The notes beneath the pieces are model-generated. The model was not told where the DNA came from and made no database searches. It saw only the letters and a program-made list of their open reading frames with translations. The position numbers and the translations under genes were made by a program. From contig CAZLGT010000013.1 of the NCBI GenBank assembly GCA_964559175.1, positions 21,274 through 85,273 on the forward strand: 64,000 nt of DNA, written 5' to 3'. Within the stretch, counting starts at the first letter, position 1. Each line of letters begins with the position of its first letter. The DNA is from Mariniphaga sp964559175. Lineage in GTDB: Bacteria > Bacteroidota > Bacteroidia > Bacteroidales > Prolixibacteraceae. Positions 43,385 to 52,282 of this stretch are shown here, piece by piece.

Positions 43385-44737
43385 CTATTTGGAAGTTGCC
43401 ATTTCCGGCAATCTGCGCCATTCCCTCACTAATAATACAGAAACAGCAATGGCAGCCATGGTATCGGCAATGGGATATGCCAGCCAGATTCCGGTGATCC
43501 CCCAATATTCAGGCAAAATAAACAGCAGGGGTATAAGTCCGATAACCTGCCGAAACAAAGTGGCAAACATGGCAATTTTCGCTTTCCCTACGGCCTGGAA
43601 AAAGTGTGAAGCAACTACCTGAAACCCGACAATGGGCAGAGCCAGAATAACCAGCCGCAACCCATGAACCGAAATATCGTATAGCTCTCTGCTGTCGCTG
43701 TTGAACAACCGGACAATAGAGCCGGGAATAGTTTCAATGAATACAAAAGCGCCAACGGCAATTATGGTGGCTGCAATTAACGAAAGGCGCAACGCTTCTT
43801 TTACCCTTTCAGCGGATTTGGCGCCGTAGTTGAACCCGATAATGGGCTGCGATGCCATGTTAATGGCCACAATAGCCATGATCACCAGCGAAACCACCGA
43901 ATTTATAATACCCATGGCGCCAACAGCCAAATCGCCGCCATATACAATCAGTTTTTTGTTAAGCAGTCCCTGAACAAAGCTGTTGGCAATCTGCATGGTG
44001 AATGGGGCCATTCCAATGGCAACAATTTCCACCAGTATTCCCCAATTAACACGTACATTCTTATTTTTCAACTTGATAACTGAACGCCCTCCCCTGAAAT
44101 GAATCAAAACCCAAACCATTAAAACAAACATGGAAATAACGGTGGCCCAGGCGGCGCCTTTTACGCCCATACCGAGCCAGAAAATAAAAATGGGATCGAG
44201 GATTATATTGGTTCCGGCGCTTATAATCATCGACATCATGGCAATACGGGCATTTCCTTCGGAACGGATAACATTGTTCAACGAAAAACCCACGACCATA
44301 AAAGGCGTTCCGGCCAAAATAATATTGAGGTAATCGTTGGCATACTGAAAGGTTTCTTCGGTTGAGCCAAACGAACGTAAAATAGGCTCTTTCAGCAGGT
44401 AGGTAACCACCATAATAATTACAGAAACAATTACCATAAGGGCAAAACCGGTTCCCAGTGTCTGCTCGGCCCGGTTCATGTCTTTTTTCCCCATGTTAAT
44501 GGAAACATACACCCCGGTACCAATCCCAATGAGCATTCCAAAACCCATCATTATCAGCATAACCGGAAAAATTACGGAAATACCGGAAAGTGCTTCGGCG
44601 CCAACTCCCTGCCCGATGAAAATACGATCAACAATATTGTAAAGTGCATTTACAAACACACCCACAAATGCCGGAACGAAGTATTTGAACATTAGCCGGC
44701 CAATGTTGGCATCCCGCAATTCATCCACATTTTTCAT
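43385..44737 (-). CDS. MATE-family multidrug/Na+ efflux transporter
   Basis: A 450-residue inner-membrane protein with 12 predicted helices in two homologous halves. MATE features include 'NVDELRDANIGRLMFKYFVP', 'NALYNIVDRIFIGQGVGAEA', 'GMLIGIGTGVYVSINMGKKD' and, in the second half, 'NMASQPIIGFNYGAKSAERV'. MATE proteins expel cationic compounds in exchange for Na+ or H+. A TTG three codons upstream (44746) also opens the frame; ATG 44737 is chosen. A -7 box ends only 6 bases before it, implying a nearly leaderless message. Confidence 0.92.
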   Translation of the reverse strand: MKNVDELRDANIGRLMFKYFVPAFVGVFVNALYNIVDRIFIGQGVGAEALSGISVIFPVMLIMMGFGMLIGIGTGVYVSINMGKKDMNRAEQTLGTGFALMVIVSVIIMVVTYLLKEPILRSFGSTEETFQYANDYLNIILAGTPFMVVGFSLNNVIRSEGNARIAMMSMIISAGTNIILDPIFIFWLGMGVKGAAWATVISMFVLMVWVLIHFRGGRSVIKLKNKNVRVNWGILVEIVAIGMAPFTMQIANSFVQGLLNKKLIVYGGDLAVGAMGIINSVVSLVIMAIVAINMASQPIIGFNYGAKSAERVKEALRLSLIAATIIAVGAFVFIETIPGSIVRLFNSDSRELYDISVHGLRLVILALPIVGFQVVASHFFQAVGKAKIAMFATLFRQVIGLIPLLFILPEYWGITGIWLAYPIADTMAAIAVSVLLVREWRRLPEMATSK

Positions 44738-44743
44738 GCGGTG

Positions 44744-44751
44744 CAAAGGTA
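44744..44751 (-). promoter_or_regulatory. Promoter -7 box of the MATE gene
   Basis: TACCTTTG on the minus strand is a perfect TANNTTTG match ending 6 bases before the MATE ATG, so transcription would start at or next to the start codon. No -33 TTG is seen at the usual distance. Confidence 0.45.
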
Positions 44752-44758
44752 ACCATTT

Positions 44759-44785
44759 AAGGTCAAAATTTTTGACGTTGACCTT
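44759..44785. promoter_or_regulatory. Inverted repeat between divergent MATE and HEAT genes
   Basis: AAGGTCAA (44759-44766) and TTGACCTT (44778-44785) are perfect inverted copies 11 bases apart, and the spacer holds another TTGAC. The site lies just upstream of the MATE -7 box and could bind a regulator controlling one or both divergent genes. Confidence 0.4.
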
Positions 44786-44811
44786 TTATAACGCACCCCC
44801 GGAAAATTCAT

Positions 44812-44819
44812 TAATTTTG
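44812..44819 (+). promoter_or_regulatory. Promoter -7 box of the HEAT-repeat gene
   Basis: TAATTTTG is a perfect TANNTTTG match ending 20 bases before the ATG at 44840. The leader would be about 14 bases. Confidence 0.45.
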
Positions 44820-44839
44820 CCGAAACAAATTTTATTCTT

Positions 44840-45346
44840 ATGCAAAAAAATCTAACGGATAACGCGCTTAAGGCAAAACTGTTTTCTGCTGATACAACCC
44901 TGATTGTTGAGGCTCTTAACACTTTAAAGGATAAAGGGAATACGGCATATCTGCCTTTGCTGTTCGAATTGCTGAATACAAATCCGGAAGCTGAAGTTGA
45001 CAAAGAAATCATTTTTATTCTTTACAATTTAAAAATAAAAGATGCAGTTCCGGTTTTGGTCGAGGCTATCCAAAATCCGAAATATTTACCTATCCGTAAA
45101 AAACTAACCGCTGCCTGCTGGCAAAACGGGCTTGATTATAGTCAATTCCTCCCGGTTTTTGTCGATTTGGTGATTAATGAAGGTTGGGAAACCGGTTTTG
45201 AAGCTTTTACTGTGATTGAAAATATGGAGAATTTTCCTGATCAGGAAATTACAGGCATCGCTAAGGACAAAATCCATAAAGCATTGAAAGATGCCGGCGA
45301 TCAAAAAAAATATTTTCTGCACGAAATTTTGAGTTTAATCCGTTAA
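44840..45346 (+). CDS. HEAT-repeat domain protein
   Basis: A 168-residue soluble, all-helical protein. Paired helices fit short HEAT repeats ('TTLIVEALNTLKDKGNTAYL', 'PLLFELLNTNPEAEVDKEII', 'KDAVPVLVEAIQNPKYLPI'). There is no signal peptide and no catalytic motif, so a protein-binding role is likely. It is 32 bases upstream of the first PorP/SprF gene on the same strand and may be co-transcribed with it, but any link to type IX secretion is inference. Confidence 0.75.
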   Translation: MQKNLTDNALKAKLFSADTTLIVEALNTLKDKGNTAYLPLLFELLNTNPEAEVDKEIIFILYNLKIKDAVPVLVEAIQNPKYLPIRKKLTAACWQNGLDYSQFLPVFVDLVINEGWETGFEAFTVIENMENFPDQEITGIAKDKIHKALKDAGDQKKYFLHEILSLIR

Positions 45347-45378
45347 TACCTAAACGGCAAATCAACTTGGAGAAAAGA

Positions 45379-46347
45379 TTGAAAATAGGATGGCTTTCAC
45401 TGTTGCTTGTATGCTGCTTAGTTTCCCGGGCACAAACGGAACAGGGGCTTCTGCCTTTTTCAAACCGGTTATTACTGAATCCATCGTATGCCGGACTGAA
45501 CAAAAATACACATGTATGGACCAGCCTTCAGCTATTATCGGAACCCGACAAAAACCTGAACCATACATATACCTTAACATACGATACCTGGTCGGACAGA
45601 ATGGAAAGCGGTCTGGGATTCTGGTTTTACCAGGGACTGACAGGCCAGGTAAATACAAATACCACTGGCTTAGGATTAGCATTTACAAAACCCTTTGACA
45701 TTGGTCGTGACAGACAATTTATCCCGTCGGTCAGCCTCAATGCCCACAAAGCCACCAAGCAGTGGTTCGTTAAGATTATCGACGACATACTTGACAAAGA
45801 AGTTGAACCGCCCAGTCCTCCGGGCGAAGAATTTTTCAGATATAACCTTTTTCGGCCTCGGATCGGGTTGCTTTGGAGTTCAGCCGAAACCGAATGGGGA
45901 ATCGCTGCTTCTTATACTTTCCAACAATCATCAACCGAATCGGAAAATATACGAAAACAAGCGCCCTACCACCTTATTTTTCACCTAAACCGCAAAAAGA
46001 AAGGAAAAAGGAAAGGGCTGGTTTCACAGCCGTTTAAAGCAAGCCCTGAGCTCATTGTTTTATATACTGAAAATTTGTTCATCTCACGGGCCGGATTTAA
46101 AATGGAACGCACCGGTTATGTAACGGGAATATATCTGCAAAACAATTACAGCCAAAATATTCACGGCATAGGAGGAGCTTATGGATGGAACTTCGGCAAT
46201 TTTCGCATCCATTTCTTTGCAGGAGCCGCCTATTCTATTCCTAAAAATGAAACAGCCTTTTTTGCTGAAGGAAGTCTTGGACTGCGAATACCCTACGTTC
46301 ATTTCGAAGAAAAAAAACCGTGGGCTCCACCCCGGAAGTCGTTTTAA
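45379..46347 (+). CDS. PorP/SprF-family type IX secretion membrane protein (first)
   Basis: A 322-residue outer-membrane beta-barrel with a signal peptide ('IGWLSLLLVCCLVSRAQ') and the family opening 'PFSNRLLLNPSYAGLNKNT'. Barrel strands alternate through to a C-terminal aromatic. PorP/SprF proteins anchor or attach substrates carrying type B sorting domains. No ATG precedes the signal peptide; TTG 45379 is preceded at a spacing of 6 by GGAG (45369-45372), and TTG 45367 is the alternative. The next gene is a paralogue 40 bases downstream. Confidence 0.8.
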   Translation: MKIGWLSLLLVCCLVSRAQTEQGLLPFSNRLLLNPSYAGLNKNTHVWTSLQLLSEPDKNLNHTYTLTYDTWSDRMESGLGFWFYQGLTGQVNTNTTGLGLAFTKPFDIGRDRQFIPSVSLNAHKATKQWFVKIIDDILDKEVEPPSPPGEEFFRYNLFRPRIGLLWSSAETEWGIAASYTFQQSSTESENIRKQAPYHLIFHLNRKKKGKRKGLVSQPFKASPELIVLYTENLFISRAGFKMERTGYVTGIYLQNNYSQNIHGIGGAYGWNFGNFRIHFFAGAAYSIPKNETAFFAEGSLGLRIPYVHFEEKKPWAPPRKSF

Positions 46348-46387
46348 TTTTGCTTCTTTGCCCGTCAGAAAAAGAAACCAGAATTAA

Positions 46388-47368
46388 ATGCGTCAATGGC
46401 TTTTCACTTTTATTCTCCTCATTTTTACCGGTCAGATTTCGGCTCAGGACCCGGGGTTTTCACAATTTTTTGCCAACCCGGTTTATCTGAATCCTGCTTT
46501 TGCCGGCACAACAGAATTGCCCCGCGTTGCAATGAATTACCGGAACCAGTGGCCGCAAAAAGGCGCCACTTTCACCACCTATTCTCTCTCATACGATCAG
46601 ATGCTGAAAAAATACAACGCCGGTTTGGGTGTGCAAATCACCCGCGACCAGGAACTAAACAACGTGGTTAACAGCCATACAGCCCATTTGACTTATGCTT
46701 ACCACCTGCAACTGGGATTCGAAAGTTTTATGACGTTTGGATTGCAGGGCGGAATGGTACTCAAACAGTTCAACACCAGCGGACTGATTTTCCCTTCAGG
46801 TATCGACCAGCTTTCAGGCGAAGTAACCGAATGGGTTTCTGATAATTATGCCAGTGAAAAAACTTTATTTCCCGATTTTTCGGCAGGTGCAGTTGGGCAG
46901 CATGGCGAAATGTACTGGGGAATTGCCGCACATCACCTCACCCGTCCCAGTGAATCGATCATTGAGGGCGACCAAAGAGGAAATCTTCCGGTGAAATGGA
47001 CACTTCACGCAGGAGCTCACATGCGACGATTTCACCACGGCTTGCTTTCGCGTATTTTCACCCTTTCGCCCAATCTTTTATATCAGCAGCAAGGGAGTTT
47101 TAAACAACTGAATGCAGGGATTTACATGATTGAAAAATCGTTTCTGTTTGGAGGGTGGTTTCGAAATAACATGGACATCAGACCCGACGCGATTATATTT
47201 CTTGCCGGGTTTGCCCGTGAGAAATTCAGGCTGGGATACAGTTTCGATTTGACTCTTTCCAAACTCTCGAACTACAGTTACGGGTCACACGAATTTTCCC
47301 TGATTTTCTTTCTGGGAAAAAAAAGCGATGTACCCGTTCGTGATAAATTACTGATTCCGATGATTTAG
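46388..47368 (+). CDS. PorP/SprF-family type IX secretion membrane protein (second)
   Basis: A 326-residue outer-membrane barrel protein: signal peptide ('FTFILLIFTGQISAQ'), then the diagnostic 'DPGFSQFFANPVYLNPAFAG' and 'MNYRNQWP', which match PorP/SprF better than the first copy. 'GLGVQITRD' and 'LTYAYHLQLG' are barrel strands. It is co-transcribed with the first copy and converges on the gene for a type B surface adhesin, the usual partner of PorP/SprF. Confidence 0.9.
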   Translation: MRQWLFTFILLIFTGQISAQDPGFSQFFANPVYLNPAFAGTTELPRVAMNYRNQWPQKGATFTTYSLSYDQMLKKYNAGLGVQITRDQELNNVVNSHTAHLTYAYHLQLGFESFMTFGLQGGMVLKQFNTSGLIFPSGIDQLSGEVTEWVSDNYASEKTLFPDFSAGAVGQHGEMYWGIAAHHLTRPSESIIEGDQRGNLPVKWTLHAGAHMRRFHHGLLSRIFTLSPNLLYQQQGSFKQLNAGIYMIEKSFLFGGWFRNNMDIRPDAIIFLAGFAREKFRLGYSFDLTLSKLSNYSYGSHEFSLIFFLGKKSDVPVRDKLLIPMI

Positions 47369-47456
47369 AAACTGAAGTTCGGATAATATAAAAAACACAG
47401 GGCCTGCTTTTTACTGACCCCATCAAATGAAAACCACCTGTAACAGAGTTTGCAAC

Positions 47457-47612
47457 TTATCTTGTATCCTCTTTCTCTTTTTTATTTTCCTCCAGTTGCC
47501 AGGGAACCACAAATTTCTCGTTTGTAAAATGAAACCTGGTGCTTTTGTGGTAAAACACCTGCGAGGGCTGGTAGTTTTCATAATCGCTTCTATATCTTTC
47601 TGTTGCCTTCAT
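47457..47612 (-). CDS. Possible 51-residue protein of unknown function
   Basis: An open frame after the adhesin gene on the same strand, reading MKATERYRSDYENYQPSQVF and ending in a charged tail. The composition is protein-like (many Tyr, Lys, Glu) and the frame is open 16 codons before the ATG. It begins 49 bases after the adhesin stop. I recognise no family; it may be the remnant of a longer gene or chance. The opposite strand carries a Cys/Phe-rich frame that looks like a shadow. Confidence 0.25.
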   Translation of the reverse strand: MKATERYRSDYENYQPSQVFYHKSTRFHFTNEKFVVPWQLEENKKEKEDTR

Positions 47613-47660
47613 CACATCCCTTTGTACGACACATGAGGGAATTTTGTTCCGCCGGCAATA

Positions 47661-50438
47661 TCAGTAAAGCAGAGTAACCGTTCCCTGCTGGTTATGTTTA
47701 TTTCCAAGAAAATCGAAATACTGAAGCACCCATGTATAAATGCCCGCAGGCGCATTCCGGCCATTTTTCATTTTTCCGTTCCACCCAATTTCCTGGCTTT
47801 CCGACTCGAAAATAATTTCGCCCCAGCGGTTAAAAATTAACAATTTATAACCATTCTCTGAAATTCCTTCTGAATAAATCCTGAAAACGCGGTCTTCCTC
47901 TATTTGGGCATTCGGCGAAAAGGCGTTGGGAGGAAAAACCCTGTCGAACGCTACTGCAACCTGGGAGGAAGTTGAATCGAGGCATCCAAATTCGTTGGTT
48001 GCCCAAAGGGTAACATCGTACCTTCCCATTTCCTCAAACCGGTGATTGGGTGTTTCCAGTGAGCTGAAGGCACCGTCGCCGAAATCCCAGTCGAAAAGGG
48101 TTGCCCCCTCGCTAAGGTTCTCGAAATGAATAACCGGGTCGCTGATGATAACTGCCGGAGGTGATGGATTAAATGCTGCCCGGGGAACAGGGTAAGCATA
48201 TACTTTCCCTGGCAAAAAGAGGGTATCGGCACAACCGGTAACCGCAGAGACGGCTGTAACCGAAATGTCGGTATGCCGGTTGCTCTCTGTATAGGTTTTT
48301 TCTACCCATACCCCCTCGGCTAAAGACCCTTGCCCCAAATCCCAAACATAAGACACATCATCCAGCGAGTCAGTAGTTGTTAACCGAAATTCTGCGTTGA
48401 GGGGAGGACAGCCACCAATAGTGTCGGGCGAAACATGAAAAACCGGTTTGCGTGAAAACGTCTGTTGAAGGGTATCGGTTTCACAGCCAAATTCTGAAAT
48501 CACCTGAATCCCGATTTTTACGGAAGGCCTGGAACTCAGGGTAAATTGCAACGGGCCGGCTGTTTGCTGCGGATTTTCGGTTATTTCGTAATCATCAAAA
48601 TCGGTTAAATCCCAGAGAAATACATCGCGGGCGTTGCCCGAGCCCGAGTAATTCACAGTTGCAATTTCTTTATAACATGCATCTTCCTCAAAATCGAACC
48701 CGATGGACGGAATGGGGTGCACCGTTACCAAATCTTTCAGCGAACCGGCATTCTCACACCCTTCAGCCGAAACAATTTTAAGCGACACGTCAAAAATTTT
48801 ATCCTCTGTTTGGGTATTCTGAAAAACATGCGTTGGTTTTTCTTCTGTTGAACTACTGCCATCGCCAAATTCCCAGAAAAAATCATCAATGGTTTCTGTA
48901 GCCGAGTAATCGAACTGAACGTTTAAGGGAGTGCAACCTTCCGGATTTTCGGCCCAAAAATCAAATACCGGTGTTACTGTCACGGGGAGCCTCAGCGAAT
49001 CGGAACAACCATCCTCATCTATTTTCAGCCCCACCGACCGGTTAACCATGCCGTAACCCAGCGGAATTTCGAGCGATTCCGCATTCATTCCCGAGTAATA
49101 CAACGTATCGCTGGAGTACCAGTCAAACCGGGCATCGCCTTCCCTTTCCCCCTCAAAAAACAATTTCAGATTATAACCTTCACACTCAGCCTCATCTATT
49201 TGAAACTGAGCAGTTGGCTTATGCTGATATTTTACTGAAAACTCTTCGGTATAATCGCACTGGTGCCGGTTTGTTATCTCAACTTCAAAAAGGTATTCGC
49301 CAAAATCTTCCGAGGGAAGAACAAGAACAGGATCGGCAGATAACTCATTTTCTACAATCGAACCGGATTGAAGCGATAGAATTTTGGTTGTTACCTCTTC
49401 ATTAAAGCGCAGGTGCAGTTGCTGCCTGTTTTCGCCACACATCAGCGGAGAAAAATCGACGAGTTCCATTTCCGGCTTTTGGCTCCAGTCAACCACAGCC
49501 GAAGCCGAAAGCTGCACATCGGGATCGCCTTCCATATCGCCAAATTCAACCACAAAACCTTCGGGATAGTAATAGCCGTTTGGTGAATTCTTGTCGCCCT
49601 CGTTGGGCAGATCATTCCAAGATTTGGGAACTGAACCGGGGTCGGCATTGATGTGGGCATAGTCCTCGTCGTCGCCCCATTCCTTCTGAACGTTGTTGGG
49701 CTCACCGGTATTCCAGTTCGAATATCTATCTTGTACGGCATAACCGTTTTCATATGTTCCCTGCCAGAAATGTGTACCCGCTTCCGGCCCGGTAACCCAG
49801 CGCCAAACACCTTCAACTGCTGCATCGTTAGCTCCTATCCAGCCCACACCATCAATTTTTGTCCAGATAAAGTCGTTTTCGATGGAGGAAGTAATGGTGG
49901 CAAGGTATCCCTGAAGCCCGAAGTAATTCATACTGGCAGCCGAATCACGAGCTTCGGTCCAGGGAATCCCCCGTTTCCGGATATAGCGGTAAAAATGACC
50001 GGTATGCGGAAGGAAATCGGCATCGAGCAGTGTAATGGAAAAAGAACGGGGTTCGGTGGATGGATTATCAGCCACATTTTCATAAAAAACCTGTCTGACG
50101 GCTTCCTCGTATTCTTCGGCAGTTCCAATGCCTGTCAGCTCAAGGTTTCCGTAATCATTTTCCCATTTTTGTGAAAACTTTACTCCTGAATAATGAAGGA
50201 CGTCTTCCCCTTTCCGGTAGTTGGCAATGGAAATTTTTATACCGTCCGAGGCATTTTCGATGTCGATGTTCCCGATGGTTATTCCGGGCGCAACAGCTAC
50301 CGGTGTCCGGCAATAAAAAACCGTATCGGCATCAGAATTATCGATACGGTAAGACTGCTCTGGTTCCTGAGCAGAAACAAAAACAGCGTTCAGCAATAAA
50401 AAAAACGATACCAGCAGTGCTGGTCTTCCAATGTACAT
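47661..50438 (-). CDS. Surface adhesin: C-type lectin and PKD domains with T9SS type B sorting domain
   Basis: A 925-residue secreted protein. After a signal peptide ('LLVSFFLLLNAVFVSAQ') comes a C-type lectin domain (about 135-300; 'WTEARDSAASMNYFGLQGYL', 'WIGANDAAVEGVWRWVTGPE', 'SNWNTGEPNN'). Several PKD-type domains follow ('FFWEFGDGSSSTEEKPTHVF', 'FDWDFGDGAFSSLETPNHRF'). The C-terminus is a gliding-motility type B sorting domain ('PPNAFSPNAQIEEDRVFRIY', 'LLIFNRWGEIIFESES', 'GWNGKMKNGRNAPAGIYTW'). Sugar or protein binding at the cell surface is likely. A TTG at 50444 also opens the frame. It follows the DHODH-like gene by 6 bases. Confidence 0.9.
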   Translation of the reverse strand: MYIGRPALLVSFFLLLNAVFVSAQEPEQSYRIDNSDADTVFYCRTPVAVAPGITIGNIDIENASDGIKISIANYRKGEDVLHYSGVKFSQKWENDYGNLELTGIGTAEEYEEAVRQVFYENVADNPSTEPRSFSITLLDADFLPHTGHFYRYIRKRGIPWTEARDSAASMNYFGLQGYLATITSSIENDFIWTKIDGVGWIGANDAAVEGVWRWVTGPEAGTHFWQGTYENGYAVQDRYSNWNTGEPNNVQKEWGDDEDYAHINADPGSVPKSWNDLPNEGDKNSPNGYYYPEGFVVEFGDMEGDPDVQLSASAVVDWSQKPEMELVDFSPLMCGENRQQLHLRFNEEVTTKILSLQSGSIVENELSADPVLVLPSEDFGEYLFEVEITNRHQCDYTEEFSVKYQHKPTAQFQIDEAECEGYNLKLFFEGEREGDARFDWYSSDTLYYSGMNAESLEIPLGYGMVNRSVGLKIDEDGCSDSLRLPVTVTPVFDFWAENPEGCTPLNVQFDYSATETIDDFFWEFGDGSSSTEEKPTHVFQNTQTEDKIFDVSLKIVSAEGCENAGSLKDLVTVHPIPSIGFDFEEDACYKEIATVNYSGSGNARDVFLWDLTDFDDYEITENPQQTAGPLQFTLSSRPSVKIGIQVISEFGCETDTLQQTFSRKPVFHVSPDTIGGCPPLNAEFRLTTTDSLDDVSYVWDLGQGSLAEGVWVEKTYTESNRHTDISVTAVSAVTGCADTLFLPGKVYAYPVPRAAFNPSPPAVIISDPVIHFENLSEGATLFDWDFGDGAFSSLETPNHRFEEMGRYDVTLWATNEFGCLDSTSSQVAVAFDRVFPPNAFSPNAQIEEDRVFRIYSEGISENGYKLLIFNRWGEIIFESESQEIGWNGKMKNGRNAPAGIYTWVLQYFDFLGNKHNQQGTVTLLY

Positions 50439-50444
50439 TATCAA

Positions 50445-51437
50445 TTATTTTCCTTTTCCGGCGAAATATTTCATAAACTGCGACCGCTCATACACCATTG
50501 GATCAGGAATATTTTTGTACGAAAGCCGTCCCCTGAAATCTTCTATTCGTTTAAAGTTCCATTTTCTCATGAATCCTTTCATCTCATCGAGCATTTCCGA
50601 AACAACCTCGTTGCCGTTCAGATACAACGTGGAACACAATTGTGCAACCTTTGCCCCTGCCAGCAGTTGTTTTATCACGGCCTTTCCATCGTGTATTCCT
50701 GTTGAAGCCGCTATGTCCATTTCCGGAACTACGGATGAAACCAGACCTACCCACCGCAAGGTATGGCGTATTTCTACCGGCGAACTAAAAACTTCGGACG
50801 AAGTCAGTTCCAGTTTCTCCAAATCGATGTCGGGTTCGTAAAAACGGTTGAACATGACTACTCCTTTCGCTCCGTTGGCTTTCAGTTTGTCCACCATTCC
50901 AATGATGTTGCTGTGGTACAAACCGATTTTCACTGAAACAGGAATGGAAATTTCCTTTTTTACTTTTTCCAGAACATCGACATAAAGCTGCTCAATCACC
51001 CCCGGTTTTTCGTGGCGGTCAACCGGAACGTAAAAAATATTCAGTTCCAGGGCATCGGCGCCAGCTTCCTGAAAATCTTTGGCAAAAGTAGTCCACTCGC
51101 TGGCCGAAACACAGTTTACACTGGCAATTACCGGAATTTGTACTGCCTTTTTGGCCTCTTTTATTAATCCGATATGCCTGGTTACTGTATTGTCGCGCAT
51201 GTAATTCCGGATATAATCTTCTGCCTCAGGATATGCGGCGTTGTGTGAATCCTGCAGCAACATGCTGGTAACTTCGTTGTTGATTTGTTCTTCGAAAACT
51301 GATTTCAATACAACCGCTCCAATTCCGGCCTGTTCCAGTTTTTTTATCTTTTCAACCGAATTGGTAATACCCGAGCTGGCTGCTACCAATGGGTTTTTCA
51401 GTTTTAATCCCAGGTATGTTGTTTCTAAATTTGCCAT
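50445..51437 (-). CDS. Dihydroorotate dehydrogenase-like FMN protein
   Basis: A 330-residue TIM-barrel flavoprotein of the DHODH superfamily: 'LETTYLGLKLKNPLVAASSG', 'VASVNCVSASEWTTFAKDFQ', 'ADALELNIFY', 'VSVKIGLYHSNIIGMVDKLK' and 'GIHDGKAVIKQLLAGAKVAQ'. The catalytic loop and several substrate residues of true PyrD are not obvious, and no pyr genes are nearby. A PreA-like or unrelated oxidoreductase is possible. A good promoter lies just upstream. Confidence 0.8.
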   Translation of the reverse strand: MANLETTYLGLKLKNPLVAASSGITNSVEKIKKLEQAGIGAVVLKSVFEEQINNEVTSMLLQDSHNAAYPEAEDYIRNYMRDNTVTRHIGLIKEAKKAVQIPVIASVNCVSASEWTTFAKDFQEAGADALELNIFYVPVDRHEKPGVIEQLYVDVLEKVKKEISIPVSVKIGLYHSNIIGMVDKLKANGAKGVVMFNRFYEPDIDLEKLELTSSEVFSSPVEIRHTLRWVGLVSSVVPEMDIAASTGIHDGKAVIKQLLAGAKVAQLCSTLYLNGNEVVSEMLDEMKGFMRKWNFKRIEDFRGRLSYKNIPDPMVYERSQFMKYFAGKGK

Positions 51438-51462
51438 TGAATTTAGTTTAAAGTTTAAAGTT

Positions 51463-51491
51463 CAAAGTTACACATTACAAAAAAAGCACAA
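51463..51491 (-). promoter_or_regulatory. Promoter of the DHODH-like gene
   Basis: On the minus strand TTG (51489-51491), an 18-base spacer and TAACTTTG (51463-51470) match the consensus. It lies just past the YggS stop, so the DHODH-like gene need not depend on the YggS transcript. Repeats of TTTAAAGTT lie between it and the ATG. Confidence 0.6.
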
Positions 51492-51493
51492 GG

Positions 51494-52156
51494 TTATCTT
51501 GAACCAAAAATTTTACTGCCAATACGCACTATTGTGCTGCCTTCTTCCACTGCGATTGAATAGTCATCCGACATTCCCATTGAAATCTCTTTAAATCCTT
51601 TCTTCCGGGGGAAATACTCTTTTTTCAGTTTATCGAATATTTTTTTCAGAAAACGGAATTCATTTCGTACCTGCTCTTCATCGTCGGTAAAGGTAGCCAT
51701 TCCCATAACCCCGACAATGGAAACATTCCTGAGCGTTTTGTATTCGGATGAATCCAGAATTTCGTGAGCCTCCTCTTCCGAAAGTCCGAATTTGGTCGAT
51801 TCTTCGGCAATATGAAACTGCAGCAAACAAGGAATAATGCGATTACTTTTTTGGGCCTCCTTATTCACCGTTTTCAAAATTTTCAATGAATCGATACCGT
51901 GAATCATACTCACAAACGGCGCCAGATATTTGGCTTTGTTGGTTTGTAAATGCCCGATAAAATGCCACTCAATATCATTTGGAAGTTCCTCTTGTTTCTG
52001 AATCAGTTCCTGGGCTTTGTTTTCGCCAAAAATTTTGTGCCCTGCGTTGTAAGCCTGCATAATAATTTCGGACGATTTCTTTTTGGAAACTGCTACCAGT
52101 TTTACTCCCTCAGGCAACGTTTGTTTTATTTCAGCGATATTCTTTTCAATATCCAT
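51494..52156 (-). CDS. YggS/PLPBP-family pyridoxal-phosphate homeostasis protein
   Basis: A 220-residue protein of normal length. The PLP lysine is in 'GVKLVAVSKKKSSEIIMQAY', followed by 'FGENKAQELIQKQEEL', 'EWHFIGHLQTNKAKYLAPFV', 'FGLSEEEAHEIL' and the phosphate-binding 'GMSDDYSIAVEEGSTIVRIG'. The family controls free pyridoxal 5'-phosphate and amino-acid balance and has no known catalysis. It follows the decayed toxin-antitoxin locus on the same strand. Confidence 0.94.
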   Translation of the reverse strand: MDIEKNIAEIKQTLPEGVKLVAVSKKKSSEIIMQAYNAGHKIFGENKAQELIQKQEELPNDIEWHFIGHLQTNKAKYLAPFVSMIHGIDSLKILKTVNKEAQKSNRIIPCLLQFHIAEESTKFGLSEEEAHEILDSSEYKTLRNVSIVGVMGMATFTDDEEQVRNEFRFLKKIFDKLKKEYFPRKKGFKEISMGMSDDYSIAVEEGSTIVRIGSKIFGSR

Positions 52157-52210
52157 TTTAGTTTATTTTCAGTCAAAAATAGAAATATTGGCGGGATTAA
52201 AAACTGAAAT

Positions 52211-52282
52211 CTAAATCAAATTTCGCCGGACACACCTGATGAAATCCTTTTCAAACCGGTTGGTAGTTTTTAACTTATACAC
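52211..52282 (-). pseudogene. YafQ-like toxin stub, 23 codons
   Basis: A GTG at 52282 overlaps the antitoxin stop (GTGTATAA) and reads VYKLKTTNRFEKDFIRCVRR before a TAG three codons later. This matches the start of YafQ-type RelE-superfamily toxins ('MYxLxxTxxFKKDxKxxxKR'). A whole toxin needs about 90 residues, but only about 55 bases remain before the YggS ATG. The catalytic half is therefore gone and the toxin is dead. Confidence 0.7.

Noticed and set aside
47427..47636. 69-residue Cys/Phe-rich frame on the plus strand between PorP/SprF and the adhesin
   Set aside because: It lies opposite a more protein-like small frame, reflects T-rich sequence, and has no family signal or clear start context.
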